64,000 nucleotides of DNA from contig NC_092628.1 in NCBI RefSeq assembly GCF_039555335.1, forward strand, positions 71,639,706 to 71,703,705, read 5' to 3'. Position 1 is the stretch's first letter; every line of letters begins with the position of its first letter. The position numbers and the translations under genes were made by a program. The DNA is from Amphiura filiformis (taxonomy: Eukaryota > Echinodermata > Ophiuroidea > Amphilepidida > Amphiuridae). A model generated the notes under the pieces. The model was not told the DNA's origin and made no database searches. It was given only the letters and a program-made list of their open reading frames with translations. Shown here one piece after another: positions 18,801 through 24,640 of the stretch.

Positions 18801-21079
18801 CGTTAGTCCGAATTTTAATTCCCGAATAGTCGTAGTATATAATATTATAATGGAATGAAAAATGGATAAAAATGAAGAAAATATCACCAGAATAAAGGTG
18901 AACGTTAATGTATGCTACGAAAAATATCCAGAGAAACCAACCATGTTGAACTTCAGCGGATTTGTATTTAACAAGTGATGATTTGAAACTGAAACAAATG
19001 ATAAAAATAAAATTCGGACAATAGAACCCGTTTACCAATTCGGACTAAAGAACACGGTATCCGCTTCGGACTATAGAACCGTTTTGCAATTTCGGACTAG
19101 AGAACCTTTTTTCAAATTCGGATTAGAGAACCTATTTGTATATTCGGACTAGAGAACCTTTTTTTAAATTTGGACTATAGAGCCTATTTTCATATTCGGA
19201 CTAAAGAACCGTTTTTTAAATTCGGATTAAAGAACCTCTTTTAATATTCGGATTAGGGAACCTTTTTTAAAATTCGGACTATAGAACTTTCGAAATAAAG
19301 AGCCGTCGGAATAAAGAACCTTCGTAATAAAGAACCGTCGGATTAAAGAACCTTCGGAATAAAGAACCGTCGGAATAAAGAACCGTCCGACTATAGAGCT
19401 TCCACCACATGATCAAGGGGAATGAGTCACATGTCGGCCCTGGTCGAAAATGAGTTTTACACATGTTTTTAAAGAGGACATTTAGAGCTTTCAGAAACTG
19501 AAAACCCCATGTTGATAATGACTTTTCCTTCTGAAGTTACGCCAATTTATCAATCGCTGAAAACAATATAAAACAAAAGAATTTTAACACTTTCTTTGCC
19601 AATATCTCAAAATCAATATTAGCGACATCCGACTCATTTCCCTTGATCGTGTCACATATTTGTATTAAAATAATAAGGGCTCATATTGAAATACCCTACC
19701 ACGTTTTCACACAGAAAGAAGGCAGGATTCCCTCGCTAAGCGCGCGCAGCAGCCAGCGCACCTCAGAAAGCTCAGTCATAAAACGGATGGATTATATGCA
19801 TCAGTGATACACCCTGCACAGGAAAGCTGCAGGATGGCGCACACCTTCCTGTGTAAGGGAATTTCAATATGAGCCCTAATGGGTCATGTTGATTTTTCCC
19901 ACAAAATGACATAAACAACCTACATTACTGTTGAGCTTGTACAATTGCCAAATTATGATTAGAATTAGAATTTACATAACACACATACCACATACTATGG
20001 AAGTTTTGTGTGTGCAAGGAACTGGATGCAATAAATTTATTTCTTGTTATATTCTAAACAATGCAAACCATTACTTATTTGGTATATCTATATTTATATG
20101 ATGACAAATTTGAGACCAGTTTAATTAAAATCAAATCATTTTTCATTTTTTAGCCCTGTGAAATTGACTCGCCAATTATAGGTGTGGGTATTATTAATTA
20201 ACCCTAACCTTACTAAACATCAAAAAACCTCAATTCAGAAAGCGTAGGCACAAACAGATATCCCATGTGATGCTATTGCGTCATCATGCGAACAGTCATA
20301 TGGGGACGGAAAGCTTGGCCGGGCAAGCTACTCCCCCGTGGCAAGGTAGGCCAGTGCACGGGTGTCGCACCCAAAGGGTCGGGGGTTCAAAACTGCACCC
20401 GAGAAAAAAAGTTTTCTCTTCTTTGTCTTTCTTTCTTTCCTCCTTCTTTCCTTCCTCCTCGCCAAAAAGCAACTGGGACATAAGGGTTAAATACAGTTTG
20501 TAATATTTATGTAATTTATTTTGTATTCCTGGTGATTTATAAAATTAAATGGAAGAAAAAGAATTTTTATATGAGTTATATAAAACAAATATTGAATGTT
20601 TTTATTCGTTCAATGGAAAGAATATTTTCATTAGGTGAAATATGAACTGTTCCATTCAACTCAGCAAAGCCTCGTTGAATGGAACAGTCCATATTTCACC
20701 TCATGAAAATAATCTTACCATTGTACTCATAAACATTCAATATTTGTATAACGCATCAAGTGACATTGTAACTTTTAAGATGGATCTCAAAGTTGTGTGA
20801 TGTTCTGAAGCCATAACTGATTTATTTTCCTTTAATTTGATTTTCCAGGCAAAAGTAGCTCAGAAGTCACCCAATGTATTCACTATCCACCTAACAACAG
20901 ACCATGTCACACCATTCACTTGGCTAGAGACACCTGGTATACGAGGGCGCTTTTCAGACAACGGCTTTGTTATGGTGGAATCGGCAGTGATTGTGGTATT
21001 TTATGCATGGGAGTCAACAACAACAACAGATATTCAAAATGCAATTACAGTGACATCACTCATGAATATTTACGAGTAG
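694..21079 (+). CDS. MANBA: Lysosomal beta-mannosidase, 14 3'-terminal coding exons (5' partial)
   Basis: The enzyme removes terminal beta-linked mannose from N-glycan-derived oligosaccharides in lysosomes (GH2 family). Exons, all with AG/GT borders and compatible phases: 694-893, 1825-1901, 2320-2495, 4320-4470, 5131-5340, 7764-7858, 8056-8135, 8839-9035, 11571-11750, 12925-13022, 15045-15189, 16759-16970, 18483-18680, 20849-21079. They total 2250 nt, i.e. 749 aa plus TAG. The vertebrate enzyme is about 880 aa, so the signal peptide and roughly the first 130-150 residues lie outside the window. Recognisable blocks, numbered from the first visible residue: [13 protein letters not shown] in exon 1, [11 protein letters not shown] in exon 5, acid/base Glu321 in GNNEN, nucleophile Glu419 in ASEYGYQSW, and [14 protein letters not shown] in exon 11. 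No frameshift or stop interrupts the joined exons, so the gene looks functional. Introns are loaded with mobile elements. Confidence 0.96.
919..1277. repeat. Long inverted repeat (fold-back), arms ~140 bp
   Basis: The left arm (919 to about 1054, from AAGGTATTACACCCC) is matched in reverse complement by about 1135-1277 (ending GGGTGTAGTACCCCCTT). It includes TGACAAGTAAGATATGTATA against the inverted TACATATTTTACTTGTCA. It lies in an MANBA intron and is probably a non-autonomous TIR element. It has no coding capacity. Confidence 0.8.
1551..1843 (+). repeat. 151-bp tandem duplication of intron end plus exon start
   Basis: Positions 1551-1692 repeat at 1702-1843 with period 151. Each copy contains the pyrimidine tract, the acceptor TTTTTTGTAG and the exon start GAAAAACATCAGCATTGAA. 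Only the second copy continues into the genuine exon 1825-1901. Confidence 0.9.
1825..1901 (+). CDS. MANBA: MANBA visible exon 2
   Basis: A 77-nt exon that completes the Trp codon of exon 1 and encodes [19 protein letters not shown], matching the WKDVRIEAYN region of vertebrate MANBA. Its acceptor and first 19 nt are duplicated 151 bp upstream (1674-1692) as a decoy. Confidence 0.93.
2010..2060 (+). repeat. (ACTC)n microsatellite
   Basis: A run of about ten CACT/ACTC units within an MANBA intron. The Thr/His/Ser-rich ORFs across it are repeat artefacts. Confidence 0.85.
2320..2495 (+). CDS. MANBA: MANBA visible exon 3
   Basis: Acceptor ctttacag and donor gtaatt. It encodes about 58 residues ([19 protein letters not shown] to HLQSIK) of the poorly conserved beta-sandwich domain that precedes the WWPxG motif. 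The phase fits both neighbours. The tail is a little shorter than in vertebrates, so the exact 3' edge is slightly less certain. Confidence 0.88.
2774..3115 (+). pseudogene. Non-LTR retrotransposon RT fragment
   Basis: It encodes [14 protein letters not shown], a degenerate Y/F-x-ADD polymerase box, followed by a stretch ending NLKYMGF, a typical C-terminal motif of LINE reverse transcriptases. After a frameshift near 3027 the phrase [13 protein letters not shown] continues the match. It is a truncated, broken insertion in MANBA intron 3. The clade cannot be fixed from this piece. Confidence 0.75.
3569..4054 (-). pseudogene. LINE 5' ORF relic with 2A-like motif and coiled coil
   Basis: Reading the minus strand, 4054-3791 gives an 87-aa segment starting [20 protein letters not shown] with a hydrophobic stretch. 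After one stop, 3778-3569 gives a 69-aa ORF with [15 protein letters not shown] (about 3724-3680) followed by a heptad-like stretch ([20 protein letters not shown]). The order leader, 2A-like D-V-E-x-N-P-x-P, coiled coil resembles the 5' end of CR1-like LINEs described with 2A sequences in echinoderms and other invertebrates. The Gly of NPGP is Ile here, so ribosome skipping would be expected to fail. Further decayed sequence may continue to 3109. Confidence 0.55.
4320..4470 (+). CDS. MANBA: MANBA visible exon 4
   Basis: Encodes [17 protein letters not shown] through [16 protein letters not shown] is the conserved GH2 beta-mannosidase motif before the catalytic barrel. Donor gtaagt, phase 1. 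Confidence 0.94.
4630..5090. mobile_element. hAT-like non-autonomous element, 461 bp
   Basis: Terminal inverted repeats CAGGGGCGTAGCCAGC and (reverse complement of the right end) CAGTTGCGTAGCCAGC match at 14 of 16 positions. A perfect 8-bp TSD, CTCCTAAT, lies at 4622-4629 and 5091-5098. CAG termini with 8-bp TSDs are characteristic of hAT elements. The internal part is G/C-homopolymer rich with no transposase ORF. Confidence 0.85.
5131..5340 (+). CDS. MANBA: MANBA visible exon 5 (start of catalytic barrel)
   Basis: Encodes [19 protein letters not shown], then [18 protein letters not shown] and YEICDEL. These are the highly conserved first strands of the TIM barrel, including LRVWGGG. Acceptor ctttcag, donor gtaagg. 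Confidence 0.96.
5341..7448. other. MANBA intron 5, mostly unrecognised AT-rich sequence
   Basis: I see no exon, RNA gene or clear transposon ends in this stretch. It is AT-rich with several short repeated phrases. Small ORFs here lack family features. Confidence 0.6.
7449..7712. mobile_element. ~250-bp TIR element of the CAACTGAGCCCGG family
   Basis: The left end TGTGACCATCCACCACAACT and the right end, whose reverse complement reads TGTGACCATCCAGCACAACT, form ~35-bp inverted repeats. The interior (ACTATTGAGATATGCTCCAT and GATTGGCGAC) is shared with 13329-13580 and 48000-48252, giving three copies in this window. Confidence 0.82.
7764..7858 (+). CDS. MANBA: MANBA visible exon 6
   Basis: Encodes [18 protein letters not shown] and the following helix up to EAAQQ, matching VWQDFMFACALYPTD of the vertebrate enzyme. 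It ends in phase 0. Confidence 0.95.
7981..8091 (+). repeat. 62-bp partial duplication of intron end and exon 7 start
   Basis: 7994-8031 (after acceptor TTTTAG) repeats the start of exon 7 (8056 onward), sharing CCCTAGTATACTGATTT with a few substitutions. The decoy diverges right after ACTGATTT. It is the second acceptor-side partial exon duplication in this gene. Confidence 0.85.
8056..8135 (+). CDS. MANBA: MANBA visible exon 7 (acid/base Glu)
   Basis: Encodes [20 protein letters not shown] and ends GALQQDW. The Glu of GNNEN is the GH2 acid/base residue. A decoy copy of the acceptor plus 37 nt of this exon sits 62 bp upstream (7994-8031). Confidence 0.95.
8345..8455. repeat. Fold-back palindrome, ~50-bp arms
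   Basis: AGATGCAGCTTGCTCC to CAGTTGTCTCT is followed by its inverted complement AGAGACAACTG to AGTTGTATCT, with almost no loop. A smaller hairpin (GTAGCTGAGACTATAATAGT) lies just upstream at about 8290-8330. Confidence 0.85.
8533..8697. repeat. Fold-back palindrome, ~75-bp arms
   Basis: The left arm, from TAATAAATGTGTATCACTTG to GATGCATCTAATACAC, is repeated in inverse up to ATAAGTGATACGCATTTATT, around a short GC centre (GATCCCCTAAGGGG). It lies in the intron before exon 8. Confidence 0.85.
8839..9035 (+). CDS. MANBA: MANBA visible exon 8
   Basis: Encodes [18 protein letters not shown] through [12 protein letters not shown] and [12 protein letters not shown], matching the RPFITSSPTNG block of the vertebrate enzyme. 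Its last ~75 nt plus the donor are the source of the tandem array that follows immediately. Confidence 0.95.
9036..10386 (+). repeat. Tandem array of MANBA exon 3' end plus splice donor (~96 bp x 14)
   Basis: Fourteen extra tandem copies (mean period about 95.6 bp) follow the true donor at 9036. Each contains the exon end, from about GTCCATCAAATGGATTGG to GGAGATG, then GTAAGTGTTTCTAGTATCTA, so each carries a strong donor. The last donor is at 10375. Some units have an extra A (CCATCTAAATGG) or an indel. A higher-order duplication is visible: the block beginning TATAGATCATCTAATGG occurs near 9433 and again near 10102. Read as exons after the real exon 8 the copies soon reach a stop, so they are best treated as intronic decoys. 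Minus-strand ORFs here are by-products of the repeat. Confidence 0.95.
10446..10645. repeat. Fold-back palindrome, ~90-bp arms
   Basis: GAGGTTAATAACTG through GAATATCC (left) is mirrored by GGATATTCC through GTCATTAACCTC (right), with internal matches such as GGTATTGCGAAAAA against TTTTTTCACAATACC. Confidence 0.8.
11188..11480. mobile_element. TA-flanked TIR element, 293 bp
   Basis: TIRs of about 34 bp start TGTGACCTGCTACCAC and continue AAAATCAGCGTAAAGTCG. The right end is its inverted match with one or two changes. TA lies immediately outside both ends (11186-11187 and 11481-11482), suggesting Tc1/mariner-type TA target duplication. It has no transposase. Confidence 0.85.
11571..11750 (+). 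CDS. MANBA: MANBA visible exon 9 (nucleophile Glu)
   Basis: Encodes [20 protein letters not shown], then [16 protein letters not shown] and SEHRQHH. The Glu of ASEYGYQ is the GH2 catalytic nucleophile. Acceptor ttttgtag, donor gtgagt. Confidence 0.96.
   Translation, partial: SIITTMVQIVGMLVPSQSHGLLQNMATNHGHHLKLLPRYRRNQTGHIAVISVSIDSIIC
11807..12110 (+). mobile_element. tRNA-derived SINE
   Basis: The head has a Pol III A box (TGGCCGAGCGG) and B box (GGTTCGAGCCC). A body resembling other marine-invertebrate SINEs (GTTGTGCCCTTGAGTAAGG) leads to a tail with AAATGTAAAGCGCTTTGG and GCGCTGTATAAATACC before a T-rich end. It lies inside an MANBA intron on the sense strand. Confidence 0.85.
12925..13022 (+). 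CDS. MANBA: MANBA visible exon 10
   Basis: Encodes [20 protein letters not shown] and [13 protein letters not shown], aligned to [20 protein letters not shown] of vertebrate MANBA. It ends in phase 0. Confidence 0.95.
13074..13326. mobile_element. TA element, 253 bp, TGTGATGCGATCAAGC family
   Basis: TIRs TGTGATGCGATCAAGCAAAA and the inverted TTTTGCTTGATCACATCACA. TA lies at 13072-13073 and 13327-13328. Related degenerate copies lie at about 21090-21319 and about 31710-31952. Confidence 0.82.
13329..13580. mobile_element. TA element, 252 bp, CAACTGAGCCCGG family
   Basis: TIRs TGTGACTCCTCGCCACAACT (about 36 bp) and their exact inversion at the right end. TA lies at 13327-13328 and 13581-13582. 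Its interior is shared with 7449-7712 and 48000-48252. Confidence 0.88.
14260..14512. mobile_element. TA element, 253 bp, TGTGACATGATCAAGG family
   Basis: The left end TGTGACATGATCAAGGGGAA and the right-end reverse complement TGTGACACGATCAAGGGAAA are flanked by TA (14258-14259 and 14513-14514). The same family recurs at 18702-19656, where it is interrupted by another insertion. Confidence 0.86.
15045..15189 (+). CDS. MANBA: MANBA visible exon 11
   Basis: Encodes [18 protein letters not shown], then [20 protein letters not shown] and TWASI. This is the last conserved segment of the catalytic barrel. Acceptor ccacag, donor gtgagg. Confidence 0.96.
15430..15755. repeat. Long fold-back palindrome, arms ~130-150 bp
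   Basis: The left arm contains GATGCACTTGTCGGCTGCTA and GACTCATCTCC. The right arm returns the inversions GGAGATGAGTC and TAGCAGCCGACAAGTGCATC with few mismatches. It sits in the intron between visible exons 11 and 12. Confidence 0.85.
16759..16970 (+). CDS. MANBA: MANBA visible exon 12
   Basis: Encodes [20 protein letters not shown] followed by a beta-rich region ending TTQQFNQ. It marks the barrel-to-C-terminal domain transition ([19 protein letters not shown] in vertebrates). Confidence 0.95.
17046..17346 (-). mobile_element. tRNA-derived SINE, minus orientation
   Basis: Reverse-complement reading gives ACACAGTGGCTCAGTGG (A-box region), GGGTTCGAGTCCC (B box), GTTGTGCCCTTGGGCAAGG, and a tail with AAATGTAAAGTGCTTTGAGG and GCGCTATATAAATA. 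It is the same general SINE class as 11807-12110 but diverged in the tRNA head. Confidence 0.82.
17699..18182. repeat. ~480-bp element with ~60-bp terminal inverted repeats
   Basis: The left end has CATTAATGGGTATATTTTCA and GGAAAATTTTCTGGACACGT. The right end has the inverted counterpart ACATGTCCAGGAAATTTTCC and CCTATTAATTCTGACTG. The 136-aa ORF at 17837-18247 crosses it and shows no family features. The target duplication is not resolved. Confidence 0.7.
18483..18680 (+). CDS. MANBA: MANBA visible exon 13
   Basis: Encodes 66 residues, [20 protein letters not shown] to SGLAKPRFM, including two Cys ([10 protein letters not shown]) that align with the CGNCTRESC region. Phase 0 at both borders. 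Confidence 0.92.
18702..19656. mobile_element. TA element (TGTGACATGATC family) split by an insertion
   Basis: The left fragment is 18702-18713 (TGTGACATGATC) and the right fragment is 19407-19656, ending TTGATCGTGTCACA. TA flanks the whole at 18700-18701 and 19657-19658. Removing the insert leaves about 254 bp, matching 14260-14512. Confidence 0.82.
18714..19406. mobile_element. 693-bp insert with 8-bp TSD and repeated TTCGGACTA motif
   Basis: A perfect 8-bp duplication, ACATGATC, lies at 18706-18713 and 19407-19414. The ends contain GCTCTATAATCCGA and inverted TCCGACTATAGAGC. The interior holds more than ten variants of TTCGGACTANAGAACC at irregular spacing, plus inverted versions (TAGTCCGAAGGTTC) at the left. 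There is no coding capacity. Confidence 0.8.
20300..20410 (+). mobile_element. tRNA-like SINE head (GGCCGGGCAAGC family)
   Basis: Contains CTTGGCCGGGCAAGCTACTC, CCCCCGTGGC, and a B-box-like GGGGGTTCAAAACTGC, then a CTT-rich tail. A related copy in reverse orientation lies at about 45370-45560. Confidence 0.6.
20545..20760. repeat. Fold-back palindrome, arms ~90 bp
   Basis: AATATTGAATGTTTTTATTC through GAACTGTTCCATTCAAC is mirrored by GTTGAATGGAACAGTCC through AAACATTCAATATTTG, around a short loop. It is in the last MANBA intron. Confidence 0.8.
20849..21079 (+). CDS. MANBA: MANBA terminal coding exon 14
   Basis: Encodes [20 protein letters not shown], then [20 protein letters not shown] and the C-terminus VTSLMNIYE, ending in [12 protein letters not shown] and VTSLxxIY are diagnostic of the MANBA C-terminus. 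A ~230-bp TA-type element starts just downstream (about 21090). Confidence 0.96.
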   Translation, partial: AKVAQKSPNVFTIHLTTDHVTPFTWLETPGIRGRFSDNGFVMVESAVIVVFYAWESTTTTDIQNAITVTSLMNIYE

Positions 21080-21349
21080 CGGTAATTAGTGTGTGTAATG
21101 CAATCAAGCAAAGTGAATTGGATATAGATTTGATTTTGTCTTTCATATTATTTTTAAATTACACTTTGGAATGCTACATAGCTGGAACTGCTATCAAAAT
21201 GGAAGTTTTTTTCAGAAGAGACATGAACATTTTGGAGTGGAAAAGACCAGTATTCTTGTTTTGTCCGTATCTGGAAATTAACTTGACATCTGATTCCTTT
21301 ATGCTTGATTACATCACATTTTTGAGCAGCTACATGGCTCATATTGTTT

Positions 21350-21420
21350 TTGATTCATCATTATCATCATCATCATCATCATCATCTTATAATCATCATC
21401 ATATCATCATCATCAGTTGA
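21350..21420 (+). repeat. (TCA)n microsatellite
   Basis: An imperfect run of TCA/ATC triplets in the presumed MANBA 3' UTR or just beyond it. Confidence 0.9.
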
Positions 21421-22243
21421 CTGAAGGATTTTATTTGTTGTAATACATTGATCATGAATAATTTGAGTAATGTCATCAAAATGAGTATAGTGCAATTCAA
21501 TTAAGTATAGCCATCTTAAATTATCTACTGTCAACTTTTATTTGTCAAAATTTACCAAAATGATTTTTTTTAAGCCATCAATTTGTGTTGTTGAACTGAT
21601 TTCACCTGTGGACTTCTTATAAATTGAGAATAATTTATATCCAATAATGAAAGTGACATTAATAATAATGTAAGGTGTAGAGCTATTTGATATGGAAAAG
21701 TTTAAATTCCCAAAAACAATCACAGTACTGATAATAGACAGTGTGTCCTAACAAAATTTATATATGAAATATATATAGAGAAGAGTTAAAAATTAATACT
21801 GTGTGTCCAATCATCTTTATCAGCTACTTAAATCAGGGTAAAATAATGAGAAACTGTTTTTTATGACGATGTTGGCAGTTAGTTGTGTACATATCAGCAA
21901 TGCATTGACTATCTGGAAGACTTGCTTGTATACATACTAGGCGTGCTTGTACTGCACTACTTTTAGGGCATGTCTTGACAAGACTTGGAATAAGGGACAC
22001 CACCCTAAGTAAGAGTTAAAGATTAGTGATAGGGTTCTGGGATTAAGTTTAGGGTTAGGATTAGTAGGATAAGGTCAGGAGATAGTTTGAAACTTGAGAT
22101 TAATGTTAGGGTTACAGTGGGGTCGGTATCTCATCTCATACATTGGAACTTATATATTACAGACTATTCCTTATTGTTTTTTAAGGATGTTAATTTAATT
22201 AATGAGAGTGTAAATTAATCATTTGCCCTTGGTGTACAGATTA

Positions 22244-23412
22244 TTGTCTCGCCTGATAAGGCAGGAGACTATATAATCACTTTTCCGTATGTATGTGTGT
22301 ATGTGTGTATGTGTGTATGTGTGTGTGTATGTGACAAATTTGGTTAAAGTTTTGGTTAAAGTTTGCTTTCCGCCTATTTTCTCGCACACTAGGAGTCGCA
22401 CATTCCTCAAACTTGGTGGGTGGGTGCATCTTGACCCAAGACAGAACCGGTTTGTATTGGTTAGTGGGTCAAGGTCACTGAGGTCATGTAGGGGTCATCT
22501 GAGGTTAAATGAGTAAAAACTGTTGTATGGGCATGAAACTTGGTTGGTACAGTCAACATTTAAAGCCAAATTTTTGGAAGGTCATTTCAAGGTCACCAGG
22601 GGTCATCTGAGGTCAAATTAGTAAAAACTGTTGTATGGGCATGAAACTTGGTGGGTACAGTCAACATTTAAAGCCAAATTTTTGGAAGGTCATTTCGAGG
22701 TCACCAGGGTCATCTGAGGTCACATTAGTAAAAACTGTTGTACGGGCATGAAACTTGGTGGGTACAGTCAACATTTAAAGCCAAATGTTTGGAAGGTCTT
22801 TTCAAGGTCACCAGGGGTCATCTGAGGTCAAATTTAGTAAAAACTGTTGTACGGGCATGAAACTTGGTGGGTACAGTCAACATTTAAAGCCCAATTTTTG
22901 GAAGGTCATTTCGAGGTCACCAGGGGTCATCTGAGGTCAAATTAGTAAAAACTGTTGTAACGGGCATGAATCTTGGTGGGTAGTCAACATTTAAAGCCAA
23001 ATTTTTGGAAGGTCATTTCGAGGTCACCAGGGGTCATCTGAGGTCAAATTAGTAAAAACTGTTGTATGAGCATGAAACTTGGTGGGTACAGTCAACATTT
23101 TAAAGCCAAATTTTTGGAAGGTCATTTCGAGGCCACCAGGGGTCATCTGAGGTCAAATTAGTAAAAAATTTCAGATAGGCATGAAATTTGGTGGGTACAG
23201 TCAACATTTAGAGCCAAATTTTCGGAAGGTCATTTCAGGGTCACCAGGGGTCATCTGAGGTCAAATTAGTAAAAACTGTTGCATGGGCATGAAACTTGGT
23301 GGGTACAGTCACCATCAGCCAGATAATCGTGCCCAGCCGATAACCGCTAAATTCATTTACCTCTACCAAAATAATCGCAAAAGCAGGTGGTCGCGAAAGC
23401 AGGCGAGACTCG
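22244..23412. mobile_element. ~1.17-kb TIR element carrying a 108-bp minisatellite
   Basis: The ends are GTCTCGCCTG (22244) and the inverted CAGGCGAGAC (ending 23412). A TG-rich stretch (22287-22335) is followed by about eight tandem ~108-bp units (about 22466-23310). Each unit has GGGCATGAAACTTGGTGGGT, CAACATTTAAAGCC, and four AGGTCA-like half sites. The target-site duplication is not clear, so its class is unassigned. Confidence 0.65.
22466..23310 (+). repeat. 108-bp minisatellite of nuclear-receptor-like half sites (~8 units)
   Basis: A typical unit reads AGGTCA-n5-AGGTCA-n4-GGGTCA-n4-AGGTCA, so DR5, DR4 and DR4 spacings recur in nearly every unit. Some units also have the extended half site TCAAGGTCA. 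Units differ by point changes and small indels. The array lies between the end of MANBA and the TLR gene. Confidence 0.85.
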
Positions 23413-23429
23413 TGGTTCGAGAACCGCCT

Positions 23430-24520
23430 TGTTTTTTGTAATAAGTGCCTTTTAAACATGTATATTTTTGTATTATTATTGCTAGTGCTATCATCAATCA
23501 TTTATATTATCAATGATGACAGTACCTTGCCAATTCATGAGAAATGAGGCTGAAATACAGATTGTTCTAATTAATGCTACTTGGATTATTGTGTTGTTTG
23601 TATTAATACTGCAGTTGTTGTATGAACAGAAAAGAAGATATTAATGTGACCCTGGCTTTAGCTGTAAAGGGGGACATTGTGATAATGTATTCCATCTGTG
23701 TGTATGTGTTTGTGTAAGGTGTGTGCCTATGTAGGGGATGCAATTATATGTAATATATCATGATAACTGAGGACACCCAGCAACAGAGGACATCCACAGT
23801 TCCCTTTCCCTACCAGCATATTGCAAACAATGTAAAAATATAAGATAACATCTGTTTCCAGGTGTAAAGTCATGTAACGTTTGAATAGTAAAAAGTTTTG
23901 AGCATAGCTGCAAGTGTTTGTGGTCCCCAAGATAGATGAAAGTCATTGTTTGCAGGTCTTTACAAGTTGGGGTTTGTGTGAATACATTTACACAAATGTA
24001 CACATGGCTGAGTTGTTACTGTCCTAATTATTTTTATTTTTTTTGGTGTGAGCACACAATCATTTCTCTCAAATGTGAAATCATAAGTGAAAATTATCTT
24101 TCCTTTAAAATGATGACACTTTCTTGAATACATGTGGGTTTTTCCCAAATAAATTTCATACACTTTGAGGAAATAATGGTATACAAAAAAATAGAAGCAT
24201 ATAAAAGTGGACGTAACTACAATAAAAGTATATTCACAGTTCATTGGCTTTGAATTAATGAAAAGTGCTTTCAGTGTTGCCACACTGGGTTACAATTCAT
24301 ACACAATTGGGCTCTATTTCAATCCTAGCATGTACAGACAAGTGATCTTTTGCTAAATTAAATTAAATGCATTTGACATTTTTGGTGCTTTGGTTCATTT
24401 CTTCATGGACTGCAAATTGGCATATATTGCCAACTCAATTGTTTCCATTAGTTACATTTTTCCTGAAAAATTCTGGTAACACTGTACATAACGAGGGAAC
24501 TAAGCTAAAAAAATATAACA
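23430..24520. other. Intergenic sequence upstream of the TLR gene
   Basis: AT-rich, with no recognisable gene, RNA gene or element ends. Small ORFs here lack family features. Promoter sequences of the TLR gene may lie in the last few hundred bases. Confidence 0.5.
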
Positions 24521-24521
24521 T

Positions 24522-24528
24522 TATAAAG
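24522..24528 (+). promoter_or_regulatory. Possible TATA-like box upstream of TLR
   Basis: TATAAAG lies about 110 bp before the first in-frame ATG of the TLR ORF (24641). No transcript start is known. A 3' splice site near 24546 (TTTCAG) or 24567 (AAACAG) is an equal possibility, in which case the promoter would be further upstream. Confidence 0.2.
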
Positions 24529-24640
24529 GTTTAGTTCAGTTTCAGTGTTAACAAGCAATTAAAAACAGAAAGTGTCAACAAGCATTTCACTTCCTTTTTT
24601 ATGCGGATTTTCTTGCTGTGCAGCAAATCTTTCTGGCATC

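Noticed and set aside
24572..24640. Start of the TLR ORF at 24572
   Set aside because: That codon is GTG. The first in-frame ATG is at 24641 and begins a plausible signal peptide, so 24641 was used.
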